Origin: Pomacea canaliculata
Taxonomy: Eukaryota; Mollusca; Gastropoda; Architaenioglossa; Ampullariidae
Direction: 5' to 3'
Assembly (NCBI RefSeq): GCF_003073045.1
Contig: NC_037602.1
Location: forward strand, 10,216,464 to 10,280,463
DNA: 64,000 nucleotides
Under the pieces are notes generated by a model. That model was not told where the DNA came from, did not search any database, and was given only the letters and a program-made list of their open reading frames with translations. Shown one piece after another: positions 38,201 through 50,000 of the stretch. The translations under genes were made by a program, and so were the position numbers. Position 1 is the first letter of the stretch, and every line of letters starts with the position of its first letter.

Positions 38201-41200
38201 GCTTCCTGCTTGAATGACTTGACTTGCTCTAAACGAGAAAATAGAAATTAAGCTGAGATACACACTTGACAGCAAACAAAAATATTATCTTTTCACGAAA
38301 ACTAATCACATAAACTGTCATCAGAAAGCTTTCAAATGTAAAGACAAAGTCAATAAGTGTTCAATTTTAAATTATATATCTTTTTACAAATATTATTTAC
38401 ATTATCAAAAACTTGCAACAATCAGGTAAGAATAATTGTTTACTACATAAATTTACAACAAATGTAATAACATAGATGTCAAATTCTATGAATGTAATAC
38501 GTTATTTGTAAGCTTATTGTGTTGGGCATCTATGTGTGTTAGTATGCGAGTATGGAACGGGTGTCACCTTTGGCGCGGATTTCATGTCAGTAATAAGAAT
38601 TGTTGACTGTAAAATATTAATTTTATAAAGGTTTTCTGAATGCTTGAGAAATGAAAACTGTTTCTTGGGGAACAGCTACACGAATTTGCAGGTGTGTACA
38701 GTAGCCACGTGAAAGAGTTAAATATTTAAATCTTAAGTAGGTAGTAAAAAGGCTAATACCTCCATATTCATCTTTCTCCTTTTTCCATTTCACCTTTTCT
38801 TCTTCAAGGCTTCGTACTGTAGCTTTAAAACAAAGAAAACACATTGCTGTTGAAGTTAGTAGCTAAAGTGTTTAGTCTGCTAGTGATGAGAGGTCTACAT
38901 GCCATTTATAAGTCTAGAGTACTCCAGGAATTCTCTTTTATTGATAAGGTTTTTGTTGTCCTTCACTTTTCAGGGACCTGCTCTTGAAAGAGACGCTTTG
39001 CTTTTTTGCGCACGAATCTGGTATTTAAATAAAATAATGAAAACTTAGTTTCGTGTTTCTTCAATGGACACATACTAGCAAGAGCAGAGATATTTAAGTC
39101 TAAGTCTAAAGATTTCAAATTGTTACATTCATGGTGATGAGCACGAACTTACTGAACAAGAAAAGCAGCGAAAAAATGAAAGGAACTTTAGTATGTAAGA
39201 TAAAACAGTATCATACCTTTTGCCGCGGTTATAGAATTTTCATTCTCAGACTTGGTATGTTGAAGCATACAGATTTTTGCTGACAGAAAAGTTAGATATG
39301 ACATTAGATGGTAATGTTTTTAATAATCTACATAATTTTTAAACTTGTGTAAAAGTGGGTGTCTCTTGATATATTTATATCATGAAGAATTCATAATACT
39401 CTAAATAGGAGGACAGGCACAGTTTGTGTTTTTGCACAATAGTGACAGTAAACAAGTTATTTAGGTTCAGGCCATGAAAAATGCTTTGATAGATTTCCTG
39501 AGCTGCCATCCTTTCGTGTCAAGAATTTTAAACGTTTTTTTTTTTTAGATAATCTTAAAAGCAAATTACATACCCGGAATTCCAAAAAATATGTTTCCAA
39601 ATTAAGATTAGAGAGTAATTAAAATATCAAACACTGCTCGAGTCCTAAAAAAGATTGATCAACTGGTAACTGAGGTAATTTTTGCTAATATTGTGAAGTA
39701 CCTTGTGCATCCTGCAGCTCATGATTCTTGTTATTGACTTGTTCCTGGAGCTGTGCTATACGGTTCTCTAGTTGCCCTGGGAATTACATAGCAGTTTAAG
39801 TAACCTATGATACTGTACAGATGTATAAGACAACGTGTCATGAAGATTGTACATTCACTTGCTGATTAGGTGAGAACTTTAAATTGTTTGCTGTCTCAAG
39901 GAAAGTTTTTGGTTTTTATATTGTTGCAGAGGTGATGTAGTTAGCCTACTGAGCTGTGAAATGAAACAGTCACAGAAAGACATGAAATCGGTCTATATTT
40001 TACATTTAGATACTTTATAAATAAAGTTGTTAGTTTTCCGACTGCTTACACCTTTATAATAACACTTTCCTAGAGTATAATACCACATACCACACTTTTA
40101 TTCCTTTAATAGTTCCCTATATTATAACGTCTCAAAGAACATTTCCAAATTAACAAAAAAAAAGAGTTTATTATTTTTTAGTGTCAAAGTGCTTAAATCT
40201 TTTTTTCTTCTTTACAAAAAGAGCATTTATTACTGCTATTTTTCAGTCTCATCTAGCTGACCAACGGATTTGCCTCTAAAATATTATGTGCTATTCTTCC
40301 AATTCTGTATAAATATCAGAATAAGTATTGCAGTATTGTGGCATATTTACAACTGAAATAAAAGATGTCGTCACCTCTCATTTGTGTCTGGTCCTCCCTG
40401 ATCTCATTGACCTCCTGCCTTAACCTCCTGCTTTGCTCTGGAGAAGACACAAAATGAACATTTAGTTCAACTACTACTCGTGCATTCTTTGTAGGACATG
40501 TAACTGCATAAATCAGCATCTGATTTGATTAGAAAGCTTTCAGTGGTCAAGACATCTCACATTTATGCAGATTTAAACATAAACATCTCTATAAAACTCT
40601 ATACTGAGACTTTATAAGCGTTTTGTTTGATATTATCACGAAAGCTATGTTAAAAATGAATTCTGTCCCAGTTTCAAATTTAGAATACAAATACTTCTGA
40701 ATACAAGTTGGTGTAAAAGGACGACAGTTACTGGTGAGTAAGATAATGGTGATACATGCTCATTACTGACATATGTGCATCTTATGAAAGATCCTTGCTT
40801 CAGGTGCACTGACTGAACAAAAATATAAAAAAGAAAGGAAGAAGCAGAGGAAACAAAGAAGGAACTAAAGAGAAGTAAAAAGGGAATGAGATGGACGAGT
40901 GTAGGGAGCATCACAATAGAAAAAAGAAAATATTAACCCACAGAAATAGGAGGTATCAATACAAGAAAGTTGTAAACAAACAAAAGAAAGAGGAGAGAAA
41001 TTACTGACATGGTCAATTTTTTTAGTTTGATTGCTGTGGAGAGAAACTGCATAATTTTATCCAAAGCGTTCAGTAAGCAGAATGTAAATATGCGAACGAC
41101 TGATTAAACTCAAGTATTTAAGAGCTGATACCTTGAAATTCAGCATTTGTCTCTGCGCATTTTAGCTTCACTGCTTCAAGGGTGGGTACTCTGTCTTCAA

Positions 41201-43215
41201 GCACAGAAAATGCATTGCTGGTCACATTATTTAATAGCATTTAGAGTCTAATAAAATTTAGCAAATATACAGGTCTTTCCGAGAGAAGCTAATCTATAAA
41301 TCTGTAGAAATGTATTTTTTTCTTGATAAAGTATGCTAATTACAATTTCACTTTTTCATGACTTTGAGACAGCAGAAGTAGATATAATGCAAAGAAAAGA
41401 CACCCGCTGGCAATGGAGTGAAGGGTAGATAGAAGTTGTGGCAAAGCAACTCCCTTCTTCTTTGTTTCTCTGTCTTTTTCTCTCTCTCATCGGTACGGTC
41501 TCAAATTATGATATGAACATTTTCAATGTGCCGTAGACCTTTGTTGCAATCTATTTTTGTTTAGAACCTCCGGAAACATAATAGAAGGTAAAATAGAACA
41601 CGAAACTATGAATAACTCCCAGTCCAACGTACGCCCGCCAAACGAAGTCGATAACATTCTTGGAGACAATTTCTGAAGTATGCCTGAAACATTTGCGAGG
41701 ATCAGACAAATCGGGGGGAGAGGGGAATTCATTCTCATTGGGTCTGATTAAAAACGACCGACAGGGTCCACCCGCGATGCACTGCCAGAAGATTCTCGAA
41801 AATGTGTCCATAAGACAGGTGAGAACCTCGTTTACAGCAAAGTGACCCGAAGATAATCATCACATTTGACCTGCCAGACTCAAGGGACCAGTGACGACAG
41901 TTGCGGAGGACGATGAGAGAATGTCTCTCTCCCACCCCTCTGATGCTAGCCTGACATTTATTCAGTCAGGTGTGGCTTTTACGTTCGCTGTGGCTACATG
42001 ATGATCGGTTGAAGGATGGAGGTTATGGGGTTCTTCAATTCAATCCCTTGTTTGTATGACGTGTGTGAATGTATGAAGCGAAGTTAGGAGCAACAGCTTC
42101 TCAGGCATTTCTAGGCACTTTGCGAGTGTGAATGGAACACACAGATTTCTTTCACCGCCAAGGGATTTTCTTTGAGACCGAGACTGGATTTCATTAATTC
42201 GTTCATTCGTCCAGTGACTGTTAACTTTCTGGGGGAGAGGAGGGGGACATGACTAGGCACGCAGATGGCAAGGTCCGACACTTACAACTGTCTTGATCCT
42301 TTTGTAAGCCAATTCTTTCTATGGCCACCGCGGCGTAGCCCACACTTTCAGTTTCCTTAAAAGACAGTCTTTGACAGAATGGCGTGCCGGGTCACACAAC
42401 AAAAGTCAGCAAACGGCCCTTGATAATGGCCACTACGGGTTCCCACAGTATGGAGAGCATGTTTCGTACAAAGTCTTTGGTCTTTTGTTTCCTGTAAGAA
42501 ATTCGAAGACCTTGGTTTCAAACGACTTATTGCCCTTTTCCGTTTCGGCGAGCTGAAAGAGGTGTAAATGCAGAAAATATTTTCTGAAAAGAAAAATCTT
42601 TAAAGCCTTTTTAAAGCTTGGAGCTATCTGAATAGTTCGGACGGAGTGTGTAAGTGAGTTTGTTCTGGATATGACACGAGAGAAGAATCGCTTTTGTGCA
42701 GAGTTTTGGAAAGAGGACATCGTGAGTACACTAAGGAAGAAACACGTCTATTTGGAGAGTACAAAGTGTGTACCTTAGGAACACATAATGTCTAATTTGA
42801 GAGTAGACAGTATGTTAACTGAGGAACAAACGTCTATTTAAAGAGCACACAGCACACTAAGCAAAAACATATCCGTCTAAACAGCAGACAATAAGCACAC
42901 TAAGGATATAGTGTACATTTGGAGAGCAGACAGTGAACACACTAAGAAAGAAATATGACTATTTGGAGAGTAGATAATAAGCAGACTAAGGAACAAACAT
43001 GTCTATTTGTGTAGTAGACAGTGTGAACGCTAGGGAAGAACCATGTCATAGCAGGAGGGTTAGATGGCTGTGAGTATTAACTCTTGTTCCTTTTTCTATT
43101 TTTTTGTCTTACCTCCGTTGTCATTCACATCACCAAATGATAGACTTCTTTGGTCTTCACTGTTATTCAACTCGTCATGCTGTCTGTCGGGCCGTCCTGC
43201 ATTGTTATTACTCAT
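29217..43215 (-). CDS. Coiled-coil gene 2, long array of heptad-sized phase-1 exons
   Basis: The ATG is at 43215 in a hydrophilic first exon (MSNNNAGRPDRQHDE; 43113-43215). Clear coding exons follow: 41132-41194, 40375-40437, 39702-39776, 39217-39279, 38760-38822, 38166-38228, 37838-37912, 37281-37343, 36947-37009, 36427-36489, 36177-36239, 35724-35828, 34939-35001, 33307-33369, 32970-33074, 32677-32739, 32363-32419, 32062-32163, 31741-31866, 31085-31231, 30675-30800, 30028-30174, 29645-29770 and 29217-29258. All are phase 1-1, and most are exactly 63, 105, 126 or 147 nt; the last is 42 nt. The product is coiled coil throughout. Exons within 33.8-35.4 kb are mostly damaged and are listed separately. 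A further candidate exon with a strong donor lies at about 42286-42351 but does not fit phase. The 3' end is unfixed: reading through the last donor gives a short tail, while splicing to an acceptor at 28270 gives a stop almost at once. No homologue recognised. Confidence 0.78.
29645..30250 (-). repeat. Exon block copy a (42-aa plus 49-aa coiled-coil exons)
   Basis: The block holds exons 29645-29770 (126 nt, six heptads; EQVSQLETAVDGARLHHRD) and 30028-30174 (147 nt, seven heptads; QLEREATSQLAEVDRHRSN). It is a direct duplicate of 30655-31260, including the intron edges. Both copies are open and have intact splice sites. Confidence 0.9.
30347..30535 (+). mobile_element. tRNA-derived SINE with 15-bp target duplication
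   Basis: The head contains CGGCCCGGTGGCGCAACGG followed by TTAGCGC, which resembles a polymerase III A box; a B-box-like AGTTCATTTCTCG follows. The body has GTTTACAGGGCTGGCTGCCT and a tail ACGGCGTAAAACACCAAATC. The flanks are the 15-bp direct repeat CCCCCTGCCTGCATC at 332-346 and 536-550 past 30000. It lies between the two gene 2 exon blocks and inserted after they were duplicated, or at the join. Confidence 0.88.
30655..31260 (-). repeat. Exon block copy b of the same two exons
   Basis: Exons 30675-30800 and 31085-31231 keep the exact lengths of their partners (126 and 147 nt). Their residues have diverged at scattered positions, e.g. QLEREATSQVAEVDRHRSN. Exon length is conserved while intron sequence has drifted, which suggests selection on frame and heptad register. 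Confidence 0.9.
32880..32912. repeat. (GAT)n microsatellite
   Basis: A short GAT/GAC run lies in an intron of gene 2. A related run sits at about 34470-34495 in the matching place of the decayed duplicate block, and so supports the block duplication. Confidence 0.85.
33833..35001 (-). pseudogene. Decayed duplicate of a four-exon block of gene 2
   Basis: This block matches 32363-33369 exon by exon and intron by intron. The partner exons at 32363, 32677, 32970 and 33307 are intact. Here the exon at about 33833-33889 has lost its acceptor AG. The exon at 34279-34342 is 64 nt instead of 63 and hits a stop. The exon at about 34563-34662 is 100 nt instead of 105 and is out of phase. Only the 63-nt exon at 34939-35001 stays usable. 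Several independent lesions in one copy, with none in the other, point to real decay and not to sequencing error. Confidence 0.85.
35245..35350 (-). pseudogene. 35-aa-type coiled-coil exon with +1 frame break
   Basis: The exon has good splice sites and the family end motif LENTCREKE, but is 106 nt where 105 is expected. The first 16 residues (ELSRRLQHQLYEV...) and the last 19 (MRQMTEDLLRLENTC...) lie in different frames. It sits next to the decayed block, so it is probably dead or a skipped exon. A sequencing error is the alternative. Confidence 0.7.
36254..36317. repeat. 52-bp perfect palindrome (64 bp with one mismatch) at an exon edge
   Basis: It is centred on CTGCAG at 36283-36288, with perfect pairing from 36260 to 36311 and no spacer. 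It starts only 13 bases from the acceptor of the exon 36177-36239, where a pyrimidine tract and branch point would normally lie. Confidence 0.93.
36545..36780 (+). mobile_element. LINE fragment, 3' end of reverse-transcriptase ORF
   Basis: The plus-strand frame reads ELSFHIRHLPTIESLKHVLK followed by THLFRKHY. This is the typical C-terminal block of CR1/L2/Jockey-like LINE proteins (PxxIRxxPTIxSFKxxLKTHLF). It is a short 5'-truncated copy lying in a gene 2 intron. Confidence 0.7.
42545..42720 (-). mobile_element. Probable LINE fragment, C-terminal block
   Basis: The minus-strand frame reads SVRTIQIAPSFKKALKIFLF and then RKYF, which resembles the same LINE C-terminal block as at 36545-36780, but from another subfamily. 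It is short and 5'-truncated. Confidence 0.45.
42715..43050. repeat. Degenerate minisatellite, about 48-bp unit, roughly 7 copies
   Basis: The motif GTCTATTTGGAGAGTAGACA recurs with a spacer such as CACACTAAGGAACAAACA. Copies differ at many positions and vary slightly in length. It lies in the intron just after gene 2's first coding exon. Confidence 0.8.
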
Positions 43216-44808
43216 CCTGCCTTTAAGTTGCAATTCTACACTTGTCAGCCACTGAGCTTCTCTGAGGACAGAAGGGAGAAAACACATCATTAATCTTGTA
43301 ATAAAATTTTAAAGCATTATAAGGCGAAATTTTATACCAACCCTAGTTTGCTAATCAAACTTCACCAGCGAGGACGTTAATGGGGAAAGGATGGACGGGA
43401 ATGTAGAAGGGCGTTCACAGAGGTCAGGACACAGGTGAGACGAGACGACGCATTTACAGTAAATATAAAAAGGAAAAATCGGAAGAGTGAGGAAGGGAAA
43501 GAGCGTGTGTGTGTTTGTGTTTGTGTGCCCACATTTTATTGATGATTTTTCTCGTCTATACCAGAGAAAACATAGAAACAGCTTGTATGTAGCCGCAGTG
43601 ATCAAGTGCATTTTTTCTTTGGCCAATGGCATCATGTGGGCTAACTCTTAATATTTGTTAACCATAAATACACTCAGGTTTTCAGCGACTGCGAGAAAAT
43701 GGTAACTTTTAGTTCCAGTGAAAATACACTTAGATTTGATTTTATCAATGACATTAAAAACTGTTCCTCAATATTTGTATGAATTCTCTTGGTGTCTCGT
43801 TTATAGCCAGTAATTACAGGTAATGTCTTTTTAATTCTCTCAGTTCCAAAATTACAGATTTCTTTCTTTGCGAAACAGTACTTTGACATATTAATAAACA
43901 TTTTAAACGAAAATGACATAGATCGACGGATGGTGGAGCAGCACAAGGTTTATACACACAAGGTTTACAAAGAGAATGACGTTTAGACAATGTTTACCAA
44001 GCAAAATGACAATGCTTACCAAGCAAAGTATGTGAGAAATGAAAGAAATTGCCTTACAGTATGTTTATCCGGACAGCAAACAGCAGGCCGAAGAGACTGC
44101 CTTATGTGAAGGTCTGTCACTTGTGCAGGTAACAGTTGTATCTTTGCTTTAGAAAATACATAAACCGAGAAACGAAACCAAAAGTAGCCCGACAGTCAGT
44201 GTCCTGGAACTGGTCGTCAATAGTAGCAGCTACACACACTCAGGTACAAACACACCAAACTGCGTGCAGACACACCCAAAGACTGCTGGCACTCTGTGGA
44301 GAAGAGACTAAGGTAAGCAAATAGAATTAGGAGCAGCTGAGTACATAAAGTGCATGAATATAATGACACATATTAATACACGCATTAATCAACGTGGATG
44401 TAAGACATATACATGCACACATACACATATGCATAAAAGACTTGCTCTTTTGTACACACAAACACACCGACAGTGCTGTACACAAACACACAGACAAGCA
44501 CATAAGCAGCCAAGAATGGCTAGTAGTCAACTGAAGCTGTGTCCCCTGGCACAGAATGCATCTGTCAACTGATCTGATTCATGCTGTGGCACCTGGAATA
44601 ATTAAATACTACTGCTAATTCGAGATATACGATTTGGTAAACTAAAGGTAAGACTCAGCAGCAGCTTGTCATCTTGAACAGGTTAGTTGATTGCATTTTC
44701 TTGGTTTTCACAATTTCTCTTAGAACATGAGACGACATCAAATATGGCTGACTTACGTGACAGGTGTAGTGACATCAGGTGGTAAACGAGAATATCAATA
44801 CAGTAAAT
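43216..44808. promoter_or_regulatory. Gene 2 upstream region; no other gene seen
   Basis: A 5'-UTR acceptor (CCTCAG) lies near 43266, so the first coding exon probably begins there. Further upstream are AT-rich sequence and CA-rich stretches. Genes 2 and 3 are divergent, so this interval and the one to 47030 should hold both promoters. No specific element can be pointed to. Confidence 0.45.
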
Positions 44809-44997
44809 CCGTGGTTCTCACACGGTGGGGCTCTCACACGTGCTTATAAGTGAGGCGCAAAGGTGGTCATTTTTTAAAAGTTTCTTATACCAGTATTAGT
44901 GAAATTAGCTTACATTGCTGGCTAAGGGGGGGGGGGGCGCGCGGACGTACCTTTGTTCGTCAGGGGGGCGTCACAAGTAAAAGAGTGAGAACCGCAG
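44809..44997. mobile_element. hAT-like MITE, 189 bp, 8-bp target duplication
   Basis: The inverted ends are CCGTGGTTCTCACAC and GTGAGAACCGCAG. The flanks CAGTAAAT and CTGTAAAT form an 8-bp target duplication with one mismatch. End sequence and duplication length both fit the hAT superfamily. It has no coding capacity. Confidence 0.8.
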
Positions 44998-45005
44998 CTG
45001 TAAAT

Positions 45006-45630
45006 ACATTTTTTTAGAGACCGTTGTCATGGTTACACCATTGTATTATGTGTATCTGGTGACAGAAGCAGATGTTGGACTGCACTGCAAACACCACTGT
45101 GGACGTACCCACATGTGGCAGCAAATTAGGGTATCAAGGTGTATTTTGTATAGATATGACAGAACATAAAACCCGAAATATTTTGTACACACGTGTGATA
45201 GCTAGTTATGACATCAGTGTGAGTTGTACAGGCGTGATAGAAATTAGGACATCTCCGGATGATGGGGTAGAGACTGACCCAAAGATGATGACTCCAAACC
45301 ACTTCGTGCTGACCTTTTAAACTCTGTGCACATTCTACACATGTTGTCCTTTCACTCCATAAGACTACATAGTGTGTGTCCTCTGTCATGGTCTGTTTCC
45401 ATTTCTGCCACATCCTTCTGGTTCTGGTTGTGTGCGGACTTGTCCTGACCTGCCTGACCTCGGTACTTCATCGTCTCTCCAGTGCTTCAGTTCGGGTAGT
45501 CTTCTTGTTTCTCCGAGTTGACTACAGTATTCACTCATTCCCCGAGCCAGTCGCGGAGAAGGGATTGTTGTGTCTTGCGTTTAGCTCTGATCTCTCTTTT
45601 ATAAACTCGTCATTTGAATTTGTTAATGAA
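45006..45630. other. No gene seen
   Basis: Open frames here are short, overlap on both strands and have no family match that I recognise. No RNA gene or clear repeat was found. Confidence 0.5.
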
Positions 45631-45638
45631 GACTTTCA

Positions 45639-47010
45639 TTGCTAAACGACTTTTCGTCTCTCCTGGATAAAGATGACATCTCGTTGCTCACCTTGTTAGA
45701 CCTGTCTGCAGCCTTTCATCTTATTGATCACTGTCACAAACCTGCGGTTTTATTTTTAGCTTGGAAATGGAGAAGGATGGGGGTGGGAGTGGAGTCGGGT
45801 GTCAAAAGTGATCGATCGGCGTGTGTTGTGTGTCTGAATGTTATTGATGAGAAGGCCTAGAGATTGATTAATGTGACGAAATGTGAGGGGTAGGGCGGAA
45901 TGAAACAGTGTTTTGGTGTAAATGTCCTGACCAAACTTTAGAGAGAATTGAAAAATTAGACCTGTTGAGGTTTTATTTTATTTTTATTTCTTCTTCTGAC
46001 TATCCACTTTATGCTCGTCGTCTGTCTGTGGTTGGGAAGTACCGAGCTACGGGAAGGATAGCGGCAGGAGTGAATGCTTCGTGTGGGACTGATGGGTCGT
46101 CGGAAGTAAATAAACATCTGAATTTTAAAAGGAGAGGGAATAGTGTTAGAGTGTTTGGAATTGGTGTTTAAATTTTCTTTGGTTTTTTTTTTTCGTTTGT
46201 TTGTTCGTTTTTTTGTTTTTGTTTTTGTTTGGTTTTTTTGTGTGCATATAAACATGTGATATTTTGCCTGTGGTGGAAGTTTTTTCATTCAAATTATATT
46301 GTGTTTCATTATGAAAGTCACTGTAGAGTGCAGATAACAATTACAATAATCTTAGTTAAGACGCTGTAACATCTCACTCTCCCCACTCCACTGGTTTCAG
46401 TCTCTCAGATAAGACTGTTAGATACAGTGGATGGATGCGTGTCTCCAACAGTCTCTATACACTCAGCAATCCCCAAGTTTCATGTACTACTCTAATTCAA
46501 TCTCACTCTATATCCAATCAATCCTTTGCTGACGACACTCAGCTGTATGCCAGCTGTTCTCCTTCTCAGCCACACACTGCTATCCTGGGAATCTAGGATT
46601 GTATTTCTCATATTGGACTATGGGTGACCCACAAATTAAAACTAAATAAGGAAATAACAGAAGTTTTAAATTTTTCAAAGAGGAGAGCCAGAGTTTACCC
46701 TTCACTGCCTGTCTTTGTTCGGATAGGTGATGCTGATGTTCCTTTTGTTACTTCAACACGTGACTTAGTTAATAATGTCTGCTGACATGTCTCTTGATGA
46801 ACATGTTTCTCCCATCTGTCATGCTGCCTACTATGAGCTCCGGAAGATCAGCTCCATTCGTCATACTCTGTCCATCTCAACCACCAACATTCTCATCTGT
46901 TTATTTATTCTGTCTAAACTAGACTACTGCAACTCTCTTCTTGCTGGCTGTCCACAGTACCTCATCCACAAGCTTCAGAAAGTCCACAACTCAGCTGCTG
47001 TCTCTAGACG
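45639..47010 (+). mobile_element. Old LINE copy (reverse transcriptase remnants), interrupted
   Basis: The plus strand reads LLTLLDLSAAFHLIDH (RT motif A region) near 45680-45733. After an unrelated stretch of about 650 bp comes SFADDTQLYASC (catalytic DD) near 46522, and then LSKLDYCNSLLAGCPQYLIH and HKLQKVHNSAA up to about 47005. This order fits CR1/L2/Jockey-like LINEs. The frame shifts and stops several times, so it is dead. Its 3' part abuts the first exon of coiled-coil gene 3. Confidence 0.85.
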
Positions 47011-47030
47011 AGATCTTACTACACGAGAAG

Positions 47031-50000
47031 ATGGATCCTGAAGGGAGAGGTCCTTCCTTAGACGAGGCTGTTGGAGTCCTAGGAGCACAGCTCGGGCATC
47101 TGAGAGGTGAGATCTGGTCGTTTAACAGAGGTATATTTTATAACGGGATATTCAATTATCAAGTACACGCAATCACGTAGGCAAATTCACACACAGAGAA
47201 GGGTTGATGTTCAGAGCAGAACATGTGTAAATAATAGGGGTGCTGACTTGCTCACAGGGAAGAACGCATCACTCCTGAGTTTTCTTGGTAAATGACACCT
47301 GCTACATGCATACAGTCTAGAGACTAGTGCCACAACAGAGGCTAATAATTTTTTTTATTTTATAAATGCTTTCCATAACTCCTTTTAAGAATAATAGGTG
47401 TCACGTGTCCCGATCGGTTAAAAATAGACTCTGTCTTACAGCAGACAGAAGGAGGGAGAAACGGAGGGAAGTAGCTGGTCAGCAGTCACAGTAGGGATTT
47501 GTCAGGCTACTATTTTATTTGTTATCGTTGTAGTTGTATTTAGGATGGTCTTAGTAAACTAGCTGCTGGCCTTTGTTTTACTAAATGTCGGTGCTTATTG
47601 AAGAATGAAAAATTATCGTGATTACGGTATAATTGTCTCACCGTACTGTCACCTACCCAGTATTGTGTTTCCATGCTCATATCTTTCTTGTGTATTCACA
47701 GGCAGGTTTGAGGCAGATCGTAGAAACACTACCCAGCAGCTGATACAGAAAGACGAGGAAATTGATGAATTGAGAAGTCAGCTGCGGCAGATCAGAGGTA
47801 TATACACCTGATGTGGTAGTCAAAATGCATTTTAGGCTTACAGTGAAATTAGTCAACCGGTAATACGGAGAGCGAATTCAACAGAATTTTAACCCAGACA
47901 AGTGGATATCTCATTAATATGTCAGTAGTTAATAGAAATGAAGAGAAATAAGCGCTAAATGAACTTGCTTGTTTGGAGAAGAACTAAATGTTAAGTTACT
48001 AATTTTTTCTCTTAAAGGCTACAGGTAAAAAAAAACAATTAACAAACGCAGCATCAACGACACCCGTTTAAAGATTAGTTTCTGGATTTCTATCATTTTG
48101 AAGACTTGTTATTGTGTTGAACAGAATACGCGGACAGACAACGGAATCAATTTGAGAGACTGAGAACAAGTGGTCTTCTGTGGAGAGCTGTGGCACACAT
48201 CAAGATGGAGAGGCTGGGTACGTGGCAAACCCTTTCTATTAGGGTCACCAAGTCCTTTCCTTGCTATTCACTTTACGGTGCATTAAGATGAATTAATTAC
48301 ATGTTTTTAGTTCCAAAATTGAAAAATGAGAGACGGAAGAACAGACAAACAGATAAATGGACGGACAGACAAAGAAAAAAGAAGAAGCTCAGAAGATTCA
48401 TTTCAGGAAAATGAAATGATGTTTCAGATGCAGTGAACGAGAGGTACACTGAGGCAAGCAACGAGCTGGAACACAGGATTAACATGAATAGACAGCTGAT
48501 AAGGATGCTTCAAGGTATAAAAAAGTTCTTGATGAATCAAGGAAGAACAGGAATAATGAAAGACAGAAAATGTATCACAAGTTATGGAATGAAGAAGTGA
48601 TGTAGAGTCCTTTGTACTTGAGAACATATTCAGTATACATTATAAGTAGACACCTTACATAGACCTTTAGTTCCTTTTTGATATCAGCATAAATCATAAC
48701 AAACAGGCGCTGTCAACCAATGAGACAGTCTGCCAATGATTATGCATGTAAATGTCTTTTCTCACATTACTTTCAGAGTCTACGAATTCTGCTGATGAGC
48801 TACGAAGGACTTCCACGGAAGACAGAGAAAGACTGGAAAGTAAGTTATTAATGTTCCCTATAACATATTAATTGTCATTAATTCGCATTTATGAGCAAGC
48901 ATTTTTCTTGATTAATTTTAAAAAATTGCTAAATAATGTTATCAATATTATAATTGTATAAATATCTACCGTTCTCGGCTCTTTTAGTTTTTCCCTTCCG
49001 TCCTCTATTTAGTTTCTATGCTTTATTAGTTGTGTAACACACTGAGAGACGTCTGTTGATTAGAAGTGTGTAAATATATTATATATACTATAAACAGCAT
49101 ATTTAAAGTATATACCAAATGCTAAATATAAAGGATACATGCTGTGTTGCTGTGACATATCCAAAAGGTGAAAAAGAAGAACTGTCTCAGGAGGTAAGTC
49201 AACTGAGACAGACAAATACATCGCTGACGTCAGAGCTTGCCAGCCTCAGACAGGACTTCGCAAGTAGGCAAGGTAAGAATGTTTTGCACAAAGTCCCTGT
49301 TTACAACTTGATCTTGTAATATTATTTAGAAGAGTGGCACAAAGCTGAGAGAATGTCACAGGTAGAAGCTTACAAGATGTTTTGGTGGTTTCACTGTAGA
49401 CGATTGACAGCCTCCTTTGCTTGTGTATAATAGTACAAAATACAGCCAGATATTTACTCTTCAGATTATCTCAATTATTGCAATTATTAGAATGGCTAAG
49501 TTGCAGGTTTGTTTATAAAATTAATATTTTGTTTCTTGTCTAGAAAAATTAGTATAGTTGTTGTTATGTGTTTAAGTATTGACTAGGGTTTAAAAATTTA
49601 CAGCTTGTAAAATTGTTCTCACTAACATAATACACAAAAAACATTATCAATTCATTATCTATCTCAGTGACTACCATCTTTACAAGTCTTCCTCTCTCTC
49701 TCTCTCTCGGTGCCTTATGTTGAGCCCACGCTGTCTTTGCAAGTCTTGGTTGATCGTTCTTACCTTGCAGGTGCAGACTTGCAGTAGTAACAGCAACACA
49801 CAGCTTCTTTACCTATATTTCGTGTTTAAAATTTGACATTCATGTTAGACAAGTTAATTAAAATCTAGATACTACTTGCAGTGACTTTTTATATTTGCCG
49901 CACATAACGTTTTCATTAGTGCAAAAAGGCAATGCAGACCAAATGCAGTTCCCTTCCTTTGAGAAAATTAGTTATTTCCTTTTACACAGGGATCTGGGAC

